A DNA stretch of 64,000 bases from contig JAJVDF010000162.1 in assembly GCA_022410635.1 (NCBI GenBank), positions 874,987 through 938,986 on the forward strand, given 5' to 3'. Of this stretch, positions 58,801 through 64,000 are shown piece after piece; position 1 is the stretch's first letter, and each line of letters starts with the position of its first letter. The translations under genes and the position numbers were made by a program. The DNA comes from Tretioscincus oriximinensis. Its lineage: Eukaryota; Chordata; Lepidosauria; Squamata; Gymnophthalmidae. Under the pieces are notes generated by a model. That model ran no database searches and had not been told where the DNA came from. It saw only the letters and a program-made list of their open reading frames with translations.

Positions 58801-59606
58801 GGTTATGACAGCAAAGAATTTAGAGAAGATGGTGTGGGCAAGAGAGGAGGACAGGAGAAGAAAGAACAAGAGATAGAAGAAAGATTGGAAGCAGAAGGAA
58901 GGCAGAAGATAGGAAGAAGGGACGATGTAACAGAAGGCAGAGGAGTATTATGGTTAAATGAAGGCTCTGTTATAGACAGGAATTGTGCGAACTAAAAGCA
59001 AATGCATTGTAATAAAGAAAAAAAATTGTGATGAGAACAATTATTATGATTTGTAACTTACTAAATCGACCATGTTATAATGAAATTATTTTCTTGGCTT
59101 GCAACTCTGCTATGTAAATAATCAAATATATAAATAGATATTAAACAAAGGAAGAGGTCTGTATGCAAAAGGCAAAGTGCCATCTCTACACTGCCCCATT
59201 GCTAAATCCTCTTGGAATCAGTGGGGCAGGTTTTCTCATTCCTGGGTTCATATCAAACCTGGACTGAGCTGAGGCTGTGGTCTTTGGGGGTAGCCACTGA
59301 CACAAGTTATTGATTTAATTTATTTAAGTCCCGTTTTCCTTGGTCCTCCAAGGCAATTTACTAAAACAATTAAATTAGTTCATCCACCATAATTTCTTAT
59401 TGTAAGCTAAAACACTCTTTGAATGTCAATGTCTTACAAATTATATTTTGCTCTGCCCCTCAAGTGAAACACTCAGCAAAGGAGATAAAGCGAAGAGGAA
59501 GCATTCCTTCTTCTCACTCCAGCACAGGCATTAAGGAAGGATATGATTCAAATTGTGAGGATGCCAAGGTATTTTGGATCAGGGATGCAAAGGAATGAAG
59601 CCTTAG

Positions 59607-59810
59607 GCCCTTTCTACACTGACTCTTGTTCTGGATTATATCTCAGAATAGAGACTTGCCATTCACATGCAGTTCCAGACTATAACAACCACAAATACCA
59701 TTTATTTATAACACCCCTTTCACCAAAAGGCAGTTCATACATCTTTGGTTACTTTCTCCACAATACACACCTCATGAAGAAGGNGGGGCTGAGAGAATTC
59801 TAAAGAACTG
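59607..59810. repeat. Foldback element half and SINE type 3 fragment
   Basis: 59607-59686 (GGCCCTTTCTACACTGACTC; GGATTATATCTCAGAATAG) resembles the left half of the 37838 family. 59695-59810 (ATTTATTTATAACACCCCTTTC; CTTTCTCCACAATACAC; GGGGCTGAGAGAATTCTAAAG) is a minus-strand SINE type 3 piece. Confidence 0.55.
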
Positions 59811-59989
59811 GCTGTGCAATCAGGATCAGCCCAGCACCAAATTCCTAATCCAATAAACTATTTTCCATCACATAAATGTTTGAGAACTTCTCCTTGCCCT
59901 CATGTGGCACCCAGCATCCATTGCAAGTTATTTCTCCTGATTGGTCAATTTTTCCCGCCCCTGTATAGAATCTCGCTGGACTTCTCGCA

Positions 59990-60290
59990 GGAACGAGTGG
60001 CGTAGTTGCTAAGGAGACAGTCTCTCATCTGAGAGAACAAGCTTCGAAGCCCTATATCAGGCGTGGGGTAAGCACCTTCTACTAGCCTGTTGCTCTAGCC
60101 AACCCAGATATTCAAAAGCAAGAATTGAATGAAACTGCAAGTGACTGTGACTAGATAAATGGGAACCACCATAGCATGGTAGGGAACATAGAATGTAAGC
60201 CTTTGGGTGTAAAATACCCTTGTTAGCCATTTTGAGTCCCTTCTGGTGAGAAAAGCGGAATATAAGAACTCATTTCTTCTTCTTCTCGCG
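59990..60290 (+). mobile_element. SINE type 1
   Basis: The head GGAACGAGTGGCGTAGTTGCTAAGG, GCTTCGAAGCCC and CTCTAGCCAACCCAGATATTC end CTGGTGAGAAAAGCGGAATATAAG and a short TTCTTCTTCTTC. Confidence 0.9.
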
Positions 60291-60919
60291 GTTTACAGAG
60301 GGCTCATAGTAATGGAGGGTTTCTGTGGGTGGCTTGCTGAAATGGTGTGAGCCCATGTGGCAGATTCACCTTGATGTAACCTTGCAGAAATCTGTCGGGC
60401 AGATGCAGCCACAGAAATAGGAAAAGCAGATTTTGTTTTTTTCCTTCAGACAGGTCTTGGGGGACCTTGTGCTTTGTACTCATGGGTGGAGCATGTCAGG
60501 GCTTCTTGTGTGGCACTCAGATGTGACAGTATCTTTCTTGTGCAATATGAGCAACATGGTCATATTATAGTAGAGTATATTATCCTAATAGAATGACGAT
60601 CATATAATAACATTGTCTTGCTCTACAAACTTGTAATGATTTCAGAGGGAATGTGGTTTGAATAAACCCTTATTTATGGTGAATAATCTCTTTCTTTACA
60701 GAGCCAGCTCTTGTTGGCAGGGATTAAATATCTGGCCTCGAGCTGAGGTACAAGTCAAGTGAAATTTTGGCAAAATTAAAACTGAAGAGTGTCAGTTCCA
60801 GAACTGTGTGANATATATATATATCTTTGCAAATCAAAGTTCTTTCCAGAGACTTCTCTTCTGGGATTTCAAGATAGGGTGTAAGTCCTTGGTGAAGTCT
60901 AGATAGCTGCTGTCATGAA

Positions 60920-61125
60920 TGATAAGCGTTTCCTTAGAGGAACTGCTGTGGTGTGGGAAAGTTGGAGAGAGCTGTTCTTGAAAATGGTTCAGAAGCTGCA
61001 AGCAGTACAGAACGCAGCAGATAGTCTGCTGGCCAGAATGACTGGCCAGGCACACATCACACCAGTCTTGAAAGAGCTGCACTGGCTGCTTCTGGGCCCA
61101 ATTCAAAGTAATAACTCTTAGCTAT
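60920..61125 (+). mobile_element. L2-type LINE ORF2 end
   Basis: It encodes MVQKLQAVQNAADSLLARMTG then HITPVLKELHWL, the conserved C-terminal segment of L2-clade LINEs. It is short and cut by the following purine array. Confidence 0.85.
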
Positions 61126-61137
61126 AAAGCCTTACAT

Positions 61138-61400
61138 AAGAGGAAGAAGAGGAAGAAGAGGAAGANNNNNNNNNNNNNNNNNNNNNNNNNNNNNNNNNNN
61201 NNNNNNNNNNNNNNNNNNNNNNNNNNNNNNNNNNNNNNNNNNNNNNNNNNNNNNNNNNNNNNNNNNNNNNNNNNNNNNNNNNNNNNNNNNNNNNNNNNNN
61301 NNNNNNNNNNNNNNNNNNNNNNNNNNNNNNNNNNNNNNNNNNNNNNNNNNNNNNNNNNNNNNNNNNNNNNNNNNNNNNNNNNNNNNNNNNNNNNNNNNNN
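61138..61400. repeat. (GAAGAG)n array and 235-N gap
   Basis: GAGGAAGAAGAGGAAGAAG units run into N from 61166 to 61400. The minus-strand SINE resumes in its middle at 61401, so the gap should hold a GAA tail plus about 120 bp of SINE 3' end. Confidence 0.85.
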
Positions 61401-61583
61401 TGGTAGCACTCATGAATCTACTTAAAATGTAGATTGCAAATCTACTTTCTTTCAAATAGCTGAGCTGGCTAAAGCTGAGATCAATTAAGGGCACTCACCC
61501 CTCTCCATGGCTGACACGGGGCTTCAAGCACAGATATCTCAGTTGAAAGATCATCTCTCAGCTACTGTGCCATTCGTGCCCCA
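61401..61583 (-). mobile_element. SINE type 2, 3' part in the gap
   Basis: It starts at TGGTAGCACTCATGAATCTAC (middle of the family), has AATGTAGATTGCAAATCTAC and ends with inverted head CATTCGTGCC. Confidence 0.85.
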
Positions 61584-62199
61584 AGTACTGTGCCTTATGT
61601 AACCCACCAGCATTCCTATGCTGTGGAAACTTTCCTACAGGAAATGCAAATTATGTATTCCAGACTTTCTGAGTGGCAGATGTCACATGATATGTTTTCA
61701 CCCAGTTCTAAACTGTGAAAAATCCACTTAGGACTCCAGGTTTGCCTGACTCCTCTAATACTTCTAAATTCAACCTTGGTGATTCATAAAATGCAACCTA
61801 AAAATAATGTGGAACTGGGATTGCTGAGGGAACAACTCTCCAAGTGGGACGTGAGCACAATTACTGAGTCGCCAGCACAACATCTGTGGGCACAATGATA
61901 CTGTGGTCCCTTTCTTGACGTTTGCAGTGCCTCTGGCAACAGTTCATTATATTCCCCCCTCCTGTGAAAAATATAAACAGCAGCAGCAAGAAGGTGGAAG
62001 GGCTGCCAGTTGTGCAAGTTTTTCATTGCTTGATCCGTCTGCTTTGGAGAACCCAAACTGGCAGGGGTGGGAATTTAGTCCAAGAAATGAGAATATGTAA
62101 TGTACATACTAGACTTGAAAGATTCACAGTACAATGATGGAATGATGGCGCCTTCGGCCTGATTTGTATTTGGCCTTATTCTATGAACATAAGAGGACC

Positions 62200-62295
62200 C
62201 CTGATGGAAGGGGAGGAGGAGGGAGAAGAGTGAGGAAGAGAAGGAGGAGGAGAAGGAGGAAGAGAAGGAGAATAATTAAAAAGAAGTGAAGTAGA
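62200..62295. repeat. GGA/GAA purine tract, SINE tail
   Basis: GGAAGGGGAGGAGGAGG to AAGGAGGAAGAGAAGG, then AAGTGAAGTAGAAGTAG leads into the minus-strand SINE at 62300. Confidence 0.8.
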
Positions 62296-62299
62296 AGTA

Positions 62300-62527
62300 G
62301 AACAGTCTGTTTTTATACCCCACTTTTCTCAACACAAAGGGAATCAAAGGCTTACATAACCTTCTGTTCTTCTCTTCATAACAGAACTTTGTGAAGTAGN
62401 GGGGGCTGAGAGAGTTCTGAGGAACTGTGACTAGCCCAAGATCACTCAGCTAGCTTTTTGTGCAGAATAGAACCCGGGGACTTCCAGATAATGTCTCTGA
62501 CACTCTAACCAGTACACCAGACTGGCT
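62300..62527 (-). mobile_element. SINE type 3 variant with TTC-type tail
   Basis: TTTTATACCCCACTTTTCTCAAC is the tail region of the TTC-tailed SINEs, but the body (GGGGGCTGAGAGAGTTCTGAG) and head (CCAGTACACCAGACTGGCT) are type 3, suggesting a chimeric family. The insert-side tail is purine-rich. Confidence 0.75.
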
Positions 62528-62534
62528 AAATCGT

Positions 62535-62960
62535 CACAGCCCGTCTAGAGCAGCCTTCTGTTCTGCACAGTGGCTCACAGTTGAACCTGGGCACTCTGAA
62601 ATGGAAGAAGGCAAAACTTTCANCTTTTTTGATCCCATGCAAATGTTGTTTCAGGAATCCTGCCTGCTGCTCCATCCCACAGACAATATCAAGACATCTA
62701 TCCTAGTAGTTACTGATTCACTTGGACTCCATGAATTTGTCTAAACCTATGCTAAAACTATCCAGGATGCTAGGTATCAGCAGCTCTTCTGGAAGTAAAT
62801 TCCATAGACCAAGGACCTTCTGGATTAAAAAAAATGTATTTTCCTTTGTCCGTCTTAGCTCTTCTGCCCTTCAGCTTAAGGAAATGCCCTGTCATCCTGA
62901 TATTGTGTGATGGAGAAAACACTTTTTCTCTCTTCATCTAATGCATCTAAATGCACTCAA
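62535..62960 (-). mobile_element. CR1 3' region, diverged
   Basis: CACAGTGGCTCACAGTTGAACC, GGAATCCTGCCTGCTGCTCC, TTCTGGAAGTAAATTCC and TGATATTGTGTGATGGAG. The ORF part is decayed. Confidence 0.8.
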
Positions 62961-63289
62961 TTAAATTCATGCAGGTAAGAAGGGCTTGATATAAAGACCA
63001 GTTTCTTTTCCTTCTTCTACCCCTAATGTTGAATTTCCTTCTGCGCAATGGTTTGATACCTTCACTGAGCTGTCCACCAACAGCCCAAGACCCTCTTCCT
63101 CAGTGTAACAGAAAGCTTAATCCCCATCAGTTGATAGGAGCAACTGGGGTTCTTTGTCCTGATGGTCCAGATCGTGCCCTAAGGAGCCTGCTGTCCACAT
63201 GCCACTCTGGGTTAGCACAGGTCCTTCTGTGGCACAAGCTAACCTGGAATGATGTGTGATCAGCAAGACAGTAAGTTCACTTTCTTGAG

Positions 63290-63362
63290 CAGAACAAGGC
63301 CAAGTTAACTGCCCTGAGACCTTCAGGTATTGGGCAGTATAGAAATGTGAATAAATAAACAA
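63290..63362 (+). mobile_element. LINE/SINE 3' tail fragment
   Basis: TAACTGCCCTGAGACCTTCAGG followed by GTATAGAAATGTGAATAAATAAAC, the type 3 or L2-like terminal segment. Confidence 0.6.
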
Positions 63363-63439
63363 GTGCAAATCAAGCTTTAGGTGCTGTTATTGATTTTGTC
63401 CAGTTGCACTTGGGGCTCCAGGTCTGTAGGGCACCAGAA

Positions 63440-64000
63440 TGTGGAAAGTAACTGTAGAAGGTGCAGAAAAGGACAACAGGAATGATCAAAGGGTCAGAGC
63501 ACCTCCCTTATGAAGTTGGGCTGCAATGTTTTGGTCTCTTCAGCTTTGAAAGATGGTATTTCAGGGGCGATATGACTGAATTCTATAAAATCATGCATGG
63601 GATGGATAAGGTGAATAAAGAAAAATACTTTTTCCATCACCTAACACTAGGACCAGGGAGAAACTGACAGGGAGAGGAGTTAGGACACACAAGGGAAAGT
63701 ATTTTTTCACCTAGAGGGTCACTGGTCTGTGGAAGTGACTTCTAAAGGAGGTGGGGGTAGCTTACAGCCTGGATAGCTTTAAGACAGAATTCATGGACAC
63801 CAAGGGTATAAATAGCTATTAGAATGGATCTCTTGATCCTGTCTCTGGGTTGGAGCAATAGGCAGGATTCCTGAAGTACCATTTGCAGGGAGTTGAGAAC
63901 AGGTGGGGGGGTTGCCTTCTTNTGCTAGAGACTGTCCAGGTACAATTGATGGGCCACAGTGTAAGGCAGAATGATAGACTAGAAGGGCTCTGGCCCCATT
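63440..64000 (+). mobile_element. CR1 3' end, runs off the window
   Basis: It starts AGAAGGTGCAGAAAAGGACAAC, then MIKGSEHLPYEVGLQCFGLFS, IMHGMDKVNKEKYFFH and the UTR through GGGCTCTGGCC at the right edge; the tail would follow. The frame is broken near 63668. Confidence 0.9.

Larger units (their letters stand above)
46322..64000 (-). other. CHRNA4: CHRNA4 intron 2, partial (or upstream region)
   Basis: This is sequence upstream of exon 3 in transcript direction. Exon 2, which encodes the start of the mature ligand-binding domain (an LFSGYNKW-type segment), was not seen anywhere to the right edge. The simplest reading is intron 2 of more than 17.6 kb. It could also be hidden in the gap at 61166-61400, but that gap is better explained as a SINE tail. 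Nothing recognisable was seen in about 48700-50460, 51720-52660, 53170-54240, 54360-55640, 57200-58130, 58820-59590, 60300-60900 and 61590-62190. Confidence 0.65.

Overview
The window is a draft piece of a vertebrate nuclear genome. It is most likely a sauropsid, and probably a squamate reptile. This rests on the dense CR1, L2-type and L1 LINE remnants, three tRNA-derived SINE families (two with TTC tails, one with an AATAAATAA tail), and hAT and Tc/mariner-like MITEs. The squamate call is inference; no marker in the window fixes the species. Single N bases are scattered through it, and there are three runs of N (30361-30445, 44225-44719, 61166-61400).

Only one protein-coding gene can be supported: CHRNA4, the neuronal nicotinic acetylcholine receptor alpha-4 subunit, on the minus strand. 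Three consecutive internal exons are present, named by the usual six-exon layout of the gene: exon 3 (46277-46321, 45 bp), exon 4 (43664-43773, 110 bp) and the large exon 5 (15518-16901, 1384 bp). All have canonical AG/GT splice sites and join in frame. Exon 6 (last membrane helix M4 and C-terminus) was not found to the left, and exons 1-2 were not found to the right, so both ends of the gene probably lie outside the window. The whole window therefore reads as introns 5, 4, 3 and 2 of one gene, greatly lengthened by transposons.

Layout. 1-15517 is intron 5: SINEs, several MITEs with clear target duplications, an internally deleted LINE, a long GAA array and a TAA array close to exon 5. 16902-43663 is intron 4, about 26.8 kb, with about twenty CR1 and L2 fragments, two hAT MITEs, an 80-bp near-perfect palindrome and a 180-bp foldback element. 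43774-46276 is intron 3, containing the largest assembly gap inside a GAA array. 46322-64000 is intron 2 or upstream sequence, with more CR1, L2 and L1 relics, SINEs, a TTC array, and one unassigned poly(A)-ended sequence with an open reading frame (58141-58800).

No operon, CRISPR array, prokaryotic system or new protein-coding system is visible. The most interesting material is structural: nested insertions that can be dated by exact target duplications, two SINE copies sharing the same sequence beyond their 3' tails, palindromic MITEs that would be transcribed as hairpins in CHRNA4 pre-mRNA, GAA/TTC arrays of both orientations grown from SINE tails, and a dispersed repeat whose core resembles a decayed hammerhead-ribozyme fold.
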